Assembly (NCBI GenBank): GCA_965217565.1
Contig: CBDCIS010000002.1
Location: 372,001 to 436,000 of the forward strand
DNA length: 64,000 nt
Origin: CBDCIS01 sp965217565
GTDB lineage: Bacteria; Chloroflexota; Dehalococcoidia; Lucifugimonadales; CATOSD01
Direction: 5' to 3'
The stretch's first letter is position 1, and each line of letters starts with the position of its first letter. Positions 1 through 9,254 of the stretch are shown one piece after another. The position numbers were made by a program, and so were the translations under genes. The notes beneath the pieces are model-generated. The model made no database searches and had not been told where the DNA came from. It saw only the letters and a list, made by a program, of their open reading frames with translations.

Positions 1-128
1 CATGTGGATTTCATCTCCAGCCCTTCGTATAGGTCGCTGCTCATACCGCAAAGAGTGATAATTCTTCAACCTTTCATAGGGACGCTTGATGTCTGTCGCC
101 CAGCCTTGAGCGCCAGCGCGACCTAGAG
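1..128. other. Leader upstream of the nucleotidyltransferase gene
   Basis: No gene is supported here. The stretch lies before the ATG at 129, and the ribosome-binding site is weak (tagag just before the ATG). A CAT at 1-3 could be the start codon of a minus-strand gene running out of the window, but nothing else supports that. Confidence 0.4.
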
Positions 129-1652
129 ATGGAGCATTCAACCATTCCTCACCTTACGCCCAGTCCCACTATCGATTTCAAACACGCGCGAGTTCGTCTC
201 ATCATCGAGGTCCTGAGAGAGTTCTTTGCCTCCAGGGGCATTGACGCCTACTTAGTGGGAGGGCTGGTTAGAGATGCCGCGCTAGGGAGAACCTCTCGCG
301 ACATAGACTTAGCCGTGGCCGGCGACGCTCTGAGGATAGGCCGCGAGTTGGCCGACCGCATGGGTGGCAGTTTCGTGCTCTTGGACGACGGCAGGTGCAT
401 CGCGCGAGTAGCGCTGCCGGACGGCGGGGGAACGCGCTTCGTGGATATTAACCCCGCTCGCGACGGGATACTGGCGGACCTAGACCGTCGAGACTTTACG
501 ATAGACGCGATGGCCGTGAGCTTGGAGAATACCCTCGGCGGATTGTCCAGCCAGGCGGTGATTGACCCACATGGAGGGCTCGCCGACCTACGCGCCTCTG
601 TCATTCGCGCCATCAAACCCGCGGTGTTCATGGACGATCCCGCTCGGCTCGCGCGCGCGCCGAGGCTGGCGGCCCAACTTCAGCTTAGCATCGATAGCAA
701 CACCGCCGCGCAAATCCGGCGGGACGCTCACCTGCTTGCGACTGTCGCCCCCGAGCGAGTGAGGGACGAACTGCTGAAACTTCTCGCGGAACCGGGCGCA
801 ATGGACTCCGTGCGTAGCCTGGACGCATTGGGCCTGCTGTGCGAGATTATCCCCGAACTTGCCGACGCCAAAGACGTCACGCAGCCAAAGGAGCACTACT
901 GGGACGTCTTCAATCATCTCGTCGAAACCGTAGGCCAGGTAGAGCGAATCGTGCAGGGGCAGCCTGCCGGTGGCGACCACGTCGTCGATACGCTCCCTCG
1001 CTTCGAGGACATGGACGAGCGCTTTGCGGAAGAGGTCGGCGACGGTCACACCAGACTGACGCTGCTCAAACTCGCCGGTCTCCTGCACGATATAGCCAAG
1101 CCCGCTACAAGGACGGTCGAGGCGACCGGCCGCATCCGCTTTCTTGGCCATCACAGCGAGGGTGAGCGCATGACCAGGCGCATCCTCGAGCGCCTGAGAT
1201 TCAGCAAGCGAAGCGTGCGCTTGCTCGCATTGATGACGCGGCATCACCTGCGCCCCGGCCAGATGGCGCGAGAGGGAGAGTTGCCAACGAGAAGAGCCAT
1301 TTTCCGCTACTTCAGGGACGCCGGTGACGCCGCGATTGACACGCTCTACCTCAACATGGCGGACTATCTCTCCGCGCGCGGCGCTATGCTGGATGAACAC
1401 GAATGGTCGCACTACCGCGCGGCAATTGACGCCATACTGTGCCAGGGTCTGGAAGGTAAGTCTCCCAAAATCCTTCCAAAATTGATAGACGGTCACGATA
1501 TAATGGAAAAGTTTGCTCTGACGCCAGGCCCAAGGGTGGGTGAGTTGCTTGCCAGCGTGACTGAGGCGTGCGCGAGCGGAGAAATCGAAACCAGGGAAGA
1601 GGCGCTGCGACTGGTAAGCTCTCGCCTGCGTTCAGGAGAAGATATTGCGTAG
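129..1652 (+). CDS. CCA tRNA nucleotidyltransferase / poly(A) polymerase family protein with HD domain
   Basis: Class II nucleotidyltransferase of the CCA-adding/poly(A) polymerase family, expected to add or repair the 3' CCA of tRNAs in the cytoplasm. The head domain shows YLVGGLVRDAALG (about residues 41-53) followed by the metal-binding DID at about 58-60. The RRDFTIDAMAV motif and the DDPARLARAPR motif follow, the latter with Pro where Val or Phe is usual. An HD phosphohydrolase domain (LAGLLHDIAKP) sits near residue 320. At 507 aa this is the long, HD-bearing form. The stop overlaps the secD start by 8 bases, so the genes are probably co-transcribed. The split between CCA-adding and A-adding activity cannot be decided from sequence alone. 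Confidence 0.9.
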   Translation: MEHSTIPHLTPSPTIDFKHARVRLIIEVLREFFASRGIDAYLVGGLVRDAALGRTSRDIDLAVAGDALRIGRELADRMGGSFVLLDDGRCIARVALPDGGGTRFVDINPARDGILADLDRRDFTIDAMAVSLENTLGGLSSQAVIDPHGGLADLRASVIRAIKPAVFMDDPARLARAPRLAAQLQLSIDSNTAAQIRRDAHLLATVAPERVRDELLKLLAEPGAMDSVRSLDALGLLCEIIPELADAKDVTQPKEHYWDVFNHLVETVGQVERIVQGQPAGGDHVVDTLPRFEDMDERFAEEVGDGHTRLTLLKLAGLLHDIAKPATRTVEATGRIRFLGHHSEGERMTRRILERLRFSKRSVRLLALMTRHHLRPGQMAREGELPTRRAIFRYFRDAGDAAIDTLYLNMADYLSARGAMLDEHEWSHYRAAIDAILCQGLEGKSPKILPKLIDGHDIMEKFALTPGPRVGELLASVTEACASGEIETREEALRLVSSRLRSGEDIA

Positions 1653-3510
1653 ATATGCTCGGACATTGCTTCTGATAGTAATCCTCGTGGCGGTGGCCGG
1701 GGCCGTCCTGGGCTTTCAGAAATTCTCGATCGGGGGATTTGAGCGCGGCGGCGATACCGTGCTCGGTCTGAGCCTTGGACTCGATTTGCAGGGTGGCATT
1801 CACCTGGTGTATCGAGCCCAGGAAACCACGGACCCCGACACGGGCGAGGTTCTCCCCCCCACTTCCGATGACATGGATGGGCTCAGGAGAATAATCGAAC
1901 GCAGGGTAAACAACTCGGGACTGGGCGAGCCTATCATTCAGATTCTGGGCGAAGACCGGATGCTGGTGCAGCTCCCAGGCGTAAGCGACCCAGGGCGCGC
2001 CAAGGAACTCATCGGTGAGACCGCGACCCTCGAGTTCAAGCATCGCAGATTGGACGTTTCCAGGCCTCTGGACGAGTTCACCGGCGACGATCTTGTGAGC
2101 ATCACTGCCGGCAGGCTGCCCATGCCGGAAGAAGGGGCCGCCTCGGTCCCGGGAACGGAGGGCGCAGCCGGCGCGACCACCACGGCGACCCAGCCGCCGC
2201 TCGCTTCTGCCGGGACCTCGACGCCAGCGGCCACCGGCGAGCAGCCGGAAGCGCCGCCCGTAATAATATTCGAGTTTACGGATGCAGGCGCGGCCAAATT
2301 CGCCGGGGTGCTCGACAGGCTTACTGCCTCCCTGCTTGGGACCAGCCTGCGGCCAAGCCGGCTCGAGGTGGTCATAGACGGGGCCGAACAACTGCCGCTC
2401 AGGTACCCGGAGGTGTTGGCCCTCGGTTTCCAGCAAGTAGGCACCACTACGAGCTACGCCATGGCGCTTCTTCCATACGCCGACGAAAACGAAGACGCAG
2501 AATCCCTGATTGCCTCCACGCAGGCTCGCCTGGGTGACAATCCACGGGTGAGCTTCACGGAGATCCAGGGCACGGCAGACGAAGACATCGGCCTCACCGG
2601 TGACGACCTTCGCAGGGCCTTCGCCGGCACGCACAGCGCGTCCGGCGTCCCGATAGTCAACATCGAATTCGGTGACAGGGGAACCAGGATATTCGGCGAG
2701 CTTACGCAGGAAATAGTTGGAACCCAGGACGCAATCGCCATCTTCCTTGACGGAGAGGAACTGATCTCACCTGTGGTGAGCGCGGTCATCACGACAGGCA
2801 CGGGATTCATTCAGGGGAACTTCACGCTGGAGCGGGCGCAGGACATCGCTCTTCTGTTGGAGTCGGGGCGGCTGCCCGTGCCAATCGAACTGATTCAGGA
2901 GCGGGACATAGACGCCATACTCGGTTCGGACTCCCTGAATAAAAGCGTCGTCGCGGGACTGGTGGGCCTGGGGCTGGTGCTGCTGTTCATGACGTTGTAC
3001 TATCGCGTTCCTGGCGTCGTCGCCTCTCTTGCGTTGCTGATATACGCCTCGCTTCTGCTGGCGATATTCAAGCTGATGCCCGTTACTCTTACGCTTTCCG
3101 GGGTCGCGGCCGCGATCCTGTCCGTTGGAATGGCGGTGGACGCCAACATCCTGATTTTCGAGCGCATGAAGGACGAGCTGAGGGCGGGAAGAACTCTGTT
3201 GTCGGCGATAAACATCGGGTTCGACCGGGCCTGGCCCGCCATCCGCGACGGCAACGTTTCAACGCTGATAACGTGCGGTATCCTTTTTTGGTTCTCCGAC
3301 CAGCTTGGCACCACAATCGTTCAGGGTTTCGCCGCAACGCTGGCCATTGGAGTCCTCGTGAGCATGTTCTCCGCCATAACGGTGAGCAGAACGTTTCTCC
3401 GTGTGCTGGCTACACCCCGTCTGTCGCGTAAGCTCGGCATGTTCGTGCCGTTGGGCGGCGGTGAGCTTCCCCAGAGACAAGTGGCGACTCCGGCCGCCCA
3501 GAGGAGCTAA
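1645..3510 (+). CDS. secD: Protein translocase subunit SecD
   Basis: Membrane subunit of the SecDF complex, which uses the proton gradient to help proteins leave the SecYEG channel. An N-terminal membrane segment (about residues 5-25) is followed by the conserved LSLGLDLQGGIHLVYR region, a large extracytoplasmic P1 domain and a C-terminal bundle of five or so membrane segments (about residues 430-590) with the GMAVDANILIFERMKDE motif. The start is a TTG with aggagaa just upstream, inside the end of the preceding gene. An Ala/Thr/Pro-rich insert of about 40 residues (about 165-205) splits the P1 domain and looks like a flexible linker. secF follows after 3 bases. Confidence 0.96.
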   Translation: MRRYARTLLLIVILVAVAGAVLGFQKFSIGGFERGGDTVLGLSLGLDLQGGIHLVYRAQETTDPDTGEVLPPTSDDMDGLRRIIERRVNNSGLGEPIIQILGEDRMLVQLPGVSDPGRAKELIGETATLEFKHRRLDVSRPLDEFTGDDLVSITAGRLPMPEEGAASVPGTEGAAGATTTATQPPLASAGTSTPAATGEQPEAPPVIIFEFTDAGAAKFAGVLDRLTASLLGTSLRPSRLEVVIDGAEQLPLRYPEVLALGFQQVGTTTSYAMALLPYADENEDAESLIASTQARLGDNPRVSFTEIQGTADEDIGLTGDDLRRAFAGTHSASGVPIVNIEFGDRGTRIFGELTQEIVGTQDAIAIFLDGEELISPVVSAVITTGTGFIQGNFTLERAQDIALLLESGRLPVPIELIQERDIDAILGSDSLNKSVVAGLVGLGLVLLFMTLYYRVPGVVASLALLIYASLLLAIFKLMPVTLTLSGVAAAILSVGMAVDANILIFERMKDELRAGRTLLSAINIGFDRAWPAIRDGNVSTLITCGILFWFSDQLGTTIVQGFAATLAIGVLVSMFSAITVSRTFLRVLATPRLSRKLGMFVPLGGGELPQRQVATPAAQRS

Positions 3511-3513
3511 GAA

Positions 3514-4446
3514 TTGGACTTCGCAGGCAAGAGACTCTGGTTTTTCCTAGTATCCCTGGTTGTGATACTTCCGGGGGTGGTGTTTCTCATCATCGCCCCC
3601 GGCTTGAACCCCGGCATCGACTTCACCGGTGGTTCAACGACTATCGTTGAGTTTACCGATTCCGTGGACCAGGAGGACCTTCGCTCAGAGATAACCGCAT
3701 TGGGCCGTAGTGAGGCGGTCGTCCAGAATCTCGGCGAAAACACCTACTTCATTCGGACCAAGGAGCTGAATGAGGCTGAAAAGGACAGCCTTGTTGAGGG
3801 ATTGAAGGCCGGCCTCTCGCCCAATGGCGCCAACGTGCTGGCCTTCGACCTGGTTTCACCCGTGGTGGCTCAAGAGACGGTGCTCAATGCCTTCTGGGCC
3901 GTCCTGGCCGCGGCGATTGGCATCTTCTTCTACGTGTGGTGGGCGTTCCGCAACGTGCCCAGCCCGTTCAGATACGGCGCGGCCGCGATTGTCGCGCTGC
4001 TGCACGACGCCATCATCGTGATCGGCGTCTTCGCCATACTTGGGTACGTGGCGGACATGGAAGTGAATACCATGTTCCTGATAGCGCTTCTTACCGTCAT
4101 CGGCTACAGCGTCAACGACACGATAGTGGTGTTCGACAGGCTCAGGGAGAACGTGCTGCTCTATCCCAACGGCCGTTTCGCAGACAACGTGAACCTCAGC
4201 ATCTCCGAGACGCTGGGACGTTCGCTAAACACCAGCTTCACGCTGCTCTTCACACTGCTCGCGCTGATGCTGTTCGGAGGCTCGACGATCCGATCGTTCC
4301 TGCTGGTCTTGCTGATAGGCGTGGTCGCGGGAACCTACAGCTCCATTGGGGTCGCAAGCCAACTGTTGGTAGCATGGGAATATGGCGATCTGCCACGCCT
4401 CTTCAGGCGAGTTCTGCGCCGCCCAGAGCCCGCGCCCGCGCGCTAA
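3514..4446 (+). CDS. secF: Protein translocase subunit SecF
   Basis: Partner of SecD in Sec-dependent export. It shows an N-terminal membrane segment, the GIDFTGGSTTIVEF motif at about residues 31-44, and five C-terminal membrane helices with GYSVNDTIVVFDRLREN (about 190-205), all hallmark SecF features. Length 310 aa is usual. The start is a TTG preceded by gaggagc, with part of that site lying in the secD stop region, so translation is likely coupled. The last 4 bases overlap the end of the convergent alcohol dehydrogenase gene. Confidence 0.96.
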   Translation: MDFAGKRLWFFLVSLVVILPGVVFLIIAPGLNPGIDFTGGSTTIVEFTDSVDQEDLRSEITALGRSEAVVQNLGENTYFIRTKELNEAEKDSLVEGLKAGLSPNGANVLAFDLVSPVVAQETVLNAFWAVLAAAIGIFFYVWWAFRNVPSPFRYGAAAIVALLHDAIIVIGVFAILGYVADMEVNTMFLIALLTVIGYSVNDTIVVFDRLRENVLLYPNGRFADNVNLSISETLGRSLNTSFTLLFTLLALMLFGGSTIRSFLLVLLIGVVAGTYSSIGVASQLLVAWEYGDLPRLFRRVLRRPEPAPAR

Positions 4447-5477
4447 GGGACCAGCGCCACCCGTCCGAAGGTCTTCTTTTCCCGCATCATCCGGTAGGCG
4501 TCGGTCGCGTCCTCCAGCGGGAACCGCTGTGATACTACCGGCGAAACGAGTCCGTCGCCTACCATCCCGATCACGTCGCTGATATGGCGACGGCCCGCGC
4601 CGGTTGAGCCTACGATGGTGGCGTCGCGGAAGAGGATCTCGGCCAGGTTCAGCGAAACGCGCTCCCCGGCGATCTCGCCCAGCAGCGCCATCCGTCCGAA
4701 CTGGGCCAAGCTATTGAGCGCGGAGCGGAACACCGCGGAACCCACGGTGTCTATCACCACGTCCACGCCCTGATCCTCGGTGAGCGCGAGAGCTATCTCG
4801 GAGAAGTCAAGTTCATCGGCGAGAATGACCTCGCATGAGGCCGCCTGCTCTATCGCTTCCAGCTTCTCCGGTGAAGTCGTCACGGCGAGCGTCCTCGCGC
4901 CGAGCGCCGCGGCTATCTGCGCGACGTGTACGCCAAGCCCGCCGCCGGCGCCCGTGACCAGCAGCGTTTCGCCCGCCCGCAGCTTGGCCGCGTCTCGCAC
5001 GGCCTGCAGCGCGACCCCCATCGGGCATCCCAGGATTGCCGCGTCAGACAGGTCCAGGCTGTCGGGCAGAGTAATCATGCTGTTCTCCGGCAGCTTGACG
5101 AACTGGGCGAATCCACCGTCGATCGCGTGCCCGATGCCTTGCCCGTAAGCGCACCTGTATTCTCGCCCTGCAAGGCAGTTCTCGCATTCGCCACAGAACG
5201 TGGTCAGCGTCGTAACCACTCTGTCGCCCGCGCTGACCTTCGTTACTGAGTTTCCCACGTCGGCGACTCGCCCCGAGATTTCGTGGCCCAGCACCACGTT
5301 GGGCTTCACGCCTCGTCGCAGCGTGCCCTGCATCACCGCGATGTCGTGGTAGCACAAACCGCATGCGGCTACCTCCACCAGCGCGTCATGAGGGCCCAGC
5401 TCCGGGACTGGGACTTCGCTGACGCCCATTCGCGGCTCCGGGCCGCCCCCTTCGAGTACAAGAGCTCTCATATTCAT
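4443..5477 (-). CDS. Zinc-binding alcohol dehydrogenase family protein
   Basis: Medium-chain dehydrogenase/reductase. The catalytic zinc site is visible as CGLCYHD (about residues 37-43) and GHE, and the structural zinc site as four cysteines in CGECENCLAGREYRC (about 94-108). The nucleotide-binding GAGGGLGVHVAQIAAALGA follows at about 170. Length 344 aa is typical. It should oxidise an alcohol or reduce an aldehyde or ketone with NAD(P); the substrate cannot be told. It starts 3 bases after the DUF1932-type dehydrogenase, so the two form a transcription unit. The 3' end overlaps the end of secF. Confidence 0.9.
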   Translation of the reverse strand: MNMRALVLEGGGPEPRMGVSEVPVPELGPHDALVEVAACGLCYHDIAVMQGTLRRGVKPNVVLGHEISGRVADVGNSVTKVSAGDRVVTTLTTFCGECENCLAGREYRCAYGQGIGHAIDGGFAQFVKLPENSMITLPDSLDLSDAAILGCPMGVALQAVRDAAKLRAGETLLVTGAGGGLGVHVAQIAAALGARTLAVTTSPEKLEAIEQAASCEVILADELDFSEIALALTEDQGVDVVIDTVGSAVFRSALNSLAQFGRMALLGEIAGERVSLNLAEILFRDATIVGSTGAGRRHISDVIGMVGDGLVSPVVSQRFPLEDATDAYRMMREKKTFGRVALVP

Positions 5478-5480
5478 AGC

Positions 5481-6383
5481 CTAGTCCTGACTGAGCGCGC
5501 CCGATGGCAGGCGTTCCGAGATAGCGGATATGGTCTGCTTCAGGGTGCGGCTCTTGTCGATAGTCTCCGGGCTTTCCTGGGCAAAAGGGGTCTCGCTGAT
5601 AAGGCGGTACATCTCCGCCGCGCCGCGATGAAAGAACGGCGTTACGCCAGCATTGTCGAACGTGTCGGCAATCTCCTCCATCTCCCCGATCCAACGGAAC
5701 GCCTTTGAGGGTAGGGAAGGCAGCCCGCCCTCCATGCCATTGTAGGCTGCGGCCTGGCTCGACATGAACTCCGCCGCAAGCTCGTCGGACACTCCCAAGG
5801 CCTCCGCTGCGGTCAGGAGGGCCAAGTGCAGGGCCGACGTCCCCTTGGTGAGCGCGGCGTAGCACATCTTGATGGCAGACGCGCGCCCAATGGCGTCTCC
5901 GAGCGGCATCACCGCGACGCCTTCACAGTCCAACGCGGACATTATTCCGGCGTGTTCGCCCGACACGTAGAGCCGCGTTCGAGGCGCGCCCCTGGCCGGC
6001 GGCCCGCCGATGATGGAGGCATCGACGTAAAGGCCGCCCGCGCTGTTGATTACATCGTTCATCATTCCGGTCGTCCGTGGCGAGACAGCGTTGCAGTCGG
6101 CAAACGCCGTATCCGAGCCCGTAGCTCGCAGCGCGTCAGCTATACGGGCGGCTACGCCAGCGGCCTCCGAGGGAACCAGGATCGAAAGGACGAGGTCGGC
6201 ATCCGACACCATCTCGTCTATGCTTTCGACTTCGATGATGTTCCCCTGCCGCGCCAGGCTCCGCGTTCTTTCACTCCTCCCTTCCAGGCAGGTGATGACC
6301 CTTAGCCCGTGTGCTCCGAGGGCGCGGCCCACGGCATGGCCCATGTCCCCCGGGCTGAGAATAGCGACGGTCTTGACATCCAT
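5481..6383 (-). CDS. NAD(P)-dependent oxidoreductase, 6-phosphogluconate dehydrogenase-like with DUF1932 domain
   Basis: Member of the beta-hydroxyacid dehydrogenase superfamily. The N-terminal Rossmann motif is degenerate (VAILSPGDMGHAVGRALG). ASIIGGPPARG matches the substrate-binding loop, and the conserved helix lysine appears in SAIKMCYAALTKG. The C-terminal half (about residues 190-285) has the DUF1932 pattern. It probably oxidises a branched or substituted hydroxyacid, but the substrate is unknown. It is first in a two-gene unit with the zinc alcohol dehydrogenase (3-base gap), which suggests consecutive oxidations of a small metabolite (inference). Confidence 0.8.
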   Translation of the reverse strand: MDVKTVAILSPGDMGHAVGRALGAHGLRVITCLEGRSERTRSLARQGNIIEVESIDEMVSDADLVLSILVPSEAAGVAARIADALRATGSDTAFADCNAVSPRTTGMMNDVINSAGGLYVDASIIGGPPARGAPRTRLYVSGEHAGIMSALDCEGVAVMPLGDAIGRASAIKMCYAALTKGTSALHLALLTAAEALGVSDELAAEFMSSQAAAYNGMEGGLPSLPSKAFRWIGEMEEIADTFDNAGVTPFFHRGAAEMYRLISETPFAQESPETIDKSRTLKQTISAISERLPSGALSQD

Positions 6384-6480
6384 AACTCAATCCACTCCTA
6401 ACGCCTGTCCACTCTTTAATCCCACTCACCACCGGCCTCCGGCGGCTGACCACTTGCCCGATTATAGGGCAAAACCCGCT

Positions 6481-6508
6481 TTGGCTCAAACGCCCGGCGG
6501 GGTATAAT
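6481..6508 (+). promoter_or_regulatory. Sigma70-type promoter of the endonuclease IV gene
   Basis: TTGGCT (6481-6486) and a perfect TATAAT (6503-6508) are separated by 16 bases. They lie about 30 bases before the ATG at 6537, which has a strong aaggaga site. Confidence 0.6.
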
Positions 6509-6536
6509 CAGGGCATCTGAACAAGGAGACAGCAAC

Positions 6537-7391
6537 ATGAAACTTGGAGCGCACGTTTCCACCGCCGGGGGCGTATCGAAGGCCATCGGTCGCGCCGAAG
6601 AGATGGGCGCGGAGACCATCCAGCTATTCGCGTCCTCGCCCAGGGCATGGGCGTTCAAACCGGTCGCCGAAGAGCAGGTCATCGCCTTCCGCGAGAGGTC
6701 AGAGGCTGCGAACGTAATGCCGGCGTTCCTTCACGGAAGCTATCTGGTTAACATCGGAGGCTCGCCCGAACTGCTGCGAAAGTCCATCGACTCCCTTGTC
6801 AATCACATGAGCGCGGCCGCCCAGATTGGCGCGGAGGGCGTCATCTTTCACTGCGGCAGTCACAAGGGCGTTGGCTTCGACGCCGTCCTGGAGCAGGCCG
6901 CCGCCGCGCTGAAGGAGGTGCTTGCCAACACGCCGGACGGCGTCTCTCTGATACTCGAAAACAGCGCGGGCATGGGTTCGCACATCGGCGCGTCGTTCGG
7001 CGAGGTGGGCCGGCTGATGGCCGCGATAGGCAGCGAGCGCGTGAAGGTGTGCCTGGACACCGAGCACTCTTTCGCCGCCGGCTACGACATCGCCAACCCG
7101 GATGCGATCGACGAGGCGATACGCGAGTTTGACGTGGAGATAGGCCTATCGAACCTGGTGGCGGTTCACGCCAACGATGCCAAGGTGAAGCTGGGGTCCG
7201 GCGTTGACCGGCACGAAAACATAGGTGAGGGCTTCATCGGCATAGACGGATTCAAGACCATCATGGCCCACTCCGCCTTCAGGGCGGTTCCTTTCCTGCT
7301 GGAAGTGCCGGGGCAGGACAAGAAAGGCCCCGACAAGGAAAACCTGGACCGTCTGAAGGCCATCCGGGACGAACTCGGAATTGACCCCTAG
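6537..7391 (+). CDS. nfo: Deoxyribonuclease IV (AP endonuclease, endonuclease IV family)
   Basis: Zinc-dependent AP endonuclease that cuts DNA 5' of abasic sites in base excision repair. The TIM-barrel metal ligands are in place: FHCGSHKG (about residue 103), LENSAGMG (about 142), VCLDTEHSFAAGYD (about 172), HANDAKVKLGSGVDRHENIGEG (about 215-236) and LLEVPGQ near the end. Length 284 aa is standard. The start follows aaggagaca at good spacing. Its stop codon TAG (7389-7391) is formed by the TA target site plus the first base of the inserted IS630. The base after the TA in the flanking relic is also G, so the stop survived the insertion unchanged. Confidence 0.96.
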   Translation: MKLGAHVSTAGGVSKAIGRAEEMGAETIQLFASSPRAWAFKPVAEEQVIAFRERSEAANVMPAFLHGSYLVNIGGSPELLRKSIDSLVNHMSAAAQIGAEGVIFHCGSHKGVGFDAVLEQAAAALKEVLANTPDGVSLILENSAGMGSHIGASFGEVGRLMAAIGSERVKVCLDTEHSFAAGYDIANPDAIDEAIREFDVEIGLSNLVAVHANDAKVKLGSGVDRHENIGEGFIGIDGFKTIMAHSAFRAVPFLLEVPGQDKKGPDKENLDRLKAIRDELGIDP

Positions 7392-8625
7392 TGGTCCAAC
7401 ATCATTGAAATGAAGACCATGATAGTCATTGTTGCTCTTGGGGGTTCAATCGTAACGTTGAACCGAGGAGGAACCATGATGTCTACCAAGAAGTACCGTA
7501 TCAGACTGACTACCGACGAACAACAGGAACTCAACGGCTTGGTCTCACGCGGTCGGTCTGCGGCGTACAAACAGACCCATGCGCGCATTCTGCTGATGAG
7601 CGATGAGTCACGCTCGGACGGGGGAATGAAGGACGCGGACATCACCAGCGCGCTCGGTGTGGGACAGTCAACGGTCGAGCGAATACGCAAGCGCTGTGTG
7701 GAGGAGGGGGTCGAGTCTGCGCTGAATCGCAAAAAGCAACTGCGTCGGCGTCAAAAGAGACTGGACGGCGAAGGTGAAGCACGGTTGATAGCGATGGCCT
7801 GCAGGGAACCGCCGGAGGGGCGTGCCAGTTGGACCCTGAAGCTGTTGGCTGACGAGTTGGTCGAGTGTGAGATAGTCGAGACCATTAGCGCCGAGACGGT
7901 TCGCCAGGCGCTTAAAAAAACGAGCTGAAGCCGTGGCTGAAGCAGAGTTGGTGCATCCCGCCCGGTCAGAGCGCGGAGTTTGTGTGCGCGATGGAAGACG
8001 TACTGGAGGTCTACCAACGGCCGTACGATGGGAATGAGGTTCTGGTGTGCATGGATGAGACGAGCAAACAGCAAGTCAAGGAGACGCGAGTGCCGCGTCC
8101 CACAGCGCCCGGCTTATCGGCGGCATACGACTACGAATACGAGCGCAATGGAGTGAGCAGCCTGTTCATGCTGTTTGCACCGTTGGACGGATGGCGCCGA
8201 GTCGAGCTCAGAGAGCGTCGCACGAAGGTGGACTGGGCGCATGTGATAAAGAAACTGGTCGACGAGGACTACCCTGACAGAGACCGGATCGTGCTGGTAA
8301 TGGACAATCTCAACACTCACAAGCTGTCCTCGCTATACGAGGCATTCGAGCCTGCTGAGGCGAGGCGTATAGCTGAGCGACTGGAGATACACTACACTCC
8401 CAAACACGGGAGTTGGTTGAATATGGCGGAGATAGAGATCGGTGTGCTGGCTCGACAGTGCCTGGACCGACGGATTGCCAATCAAGACATCCTGCGCGGC
8501 GAGGTCAATGCTTGGCAGAATCAACGCAACCGGGATGTTATACGAGTGGATTGGCGCTTCACTACCGAGGATGCGCGCATCAAGCTAAAGTCACTCTACC
8601 CATCAATACAAAAAAGTTGAACCAC
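7391..8625 (+). mobile_element. IS630-family insertion sequence, complete
   Basis: A 1235-bp element bounded by imperfect inverted repeats (left GTGGTCCAAC, right end GTTGAACCAC). It is flanked by TA on both sides (7389-7390 and 8626-8627), the target duplication typical of IS630/Tc1. It carries one transposase split over two frames. Its right edge touches a short non-autonomous relative (8628-8825). Confidence 0.93.
7479..8620 (+). CDS. IS630-family transposase, two frames joined by a -1 shift
   Basis: DDE transposase. The first frame (to a stop at 7926-7928) encodes the helix-turn-helix part (ITSALGVGQSTVERIRKRC). The second frame encodes the catalytic domain with VCMDET, VLVMDNLNTHK and GSWLNMAEIEI as the three acidic positions. 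The run of seven A at 7914-7920 is where the frames join: reading LKK and then slipping back one base gives N-E-L-K-P-W, the expected continuation. Programmed -1 frameshifting or transcript slippage is likely; a disabling mutation is the alternative. ATG 7479 is chosen because gaggagg lies 7 bases before it; ATG 7476 is also possible. Confidence 0.88.
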
Positions 8626-8627
8626 TA

Positions 8628-8825
8628 GTAGCCCAACATCGTTGAAATGAAGCGTAGAGCGGCTGGGCCACAAGATTCCTCCGCCCTTGACGGGAGGGGG
8701 TTAGGGGGTGGGTGACCGTCGCCGTGTAGGGAACTGCGGACGACGTGTCAAGTTCGTCTTTCACCAACCGGGTTACGCACAAATCCAAAGTCGCTCTACC
8801 AGTCAATACAAACATGTTGAACCAC
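8628..8825. mobile_element. MITE-like relic derived from the adjacent IS630 type
   Basis: A 198-bp non-coding element. Its left end matches the IS630 left end over about 25 bases (GTAGCCCAACATCGTTGAAA against GTGGTCCAACATCATTGAAA). Its right end matches the IS630 right end over about 45 bases and finishes in GTTGAACCAC. The middle is unrelated and holds a G-rich run. TA precedes it; TG instead of TA follows, so the right target copy may have mutated. It could be mobilised by the IS630 transposase. Confidence 0.75.
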
Positions 8826-9236
8826 TGTCCGCATTTCGCGCTCGAAAGATACCCGCTCCTCTTCCGTCAACAGTTCTATGTTGGAGGGGAGAGTTCCATT
8901 CACTACATCGACGCAGCTAATCGTCGCCTCTACCGTTTCACCGTCGCTTTCAAAGGACGACGAACCCCTTTTTTCGCCTCCGGGAGCGAATGTTTGAAGG
9001 CCTTTGTTGTGGTATGTTGAGGCGCCGAACAGCTTGAAACTGCCCGCAGTCGGCCTCACGAGACCAAGCATTTCAAATCACTGGGACGAGCCGCTTTTGT
9101 CGGCAAGGTGTACCATTTCAGCGGCTCCCTGACCTATAATTGAAGCAGGATCGGGTTGGGTTCAGGAGTTGCTATTGAATAATCCAAAAGATACTTACGG
9201 AAACAGGCTCTCGCTCCGGCGTCTTTACTCTTCGCG
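8826..9236. other. Intergenic region without a supported gene
   Basis: About 410 bases. A minus-strand 91-codon frame (8796-9071) begins with GLVRPTAGSFKLFG, which resembles the start of an ABC ATPase just after Walker A, but it has no other ABC motif and runs into the MITE. It may be a relic. A TATAAT lies at 9135-9140 on the plus strand without a convincing -35 box. Confidence 0.4.
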
Positions 9237-9254
9237 GTGCAAGTGGCGGCCCAC

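Noticed and set aside
8796..9071. 91-codon minus-strand frame starting like an ABC ATPase (GLVRPTAGSFKLFG)
   Set aside because: Only about 15 residues resemble the family, no Walker or signature motif follows, and the frame ends inside the MITE. At most a relic.
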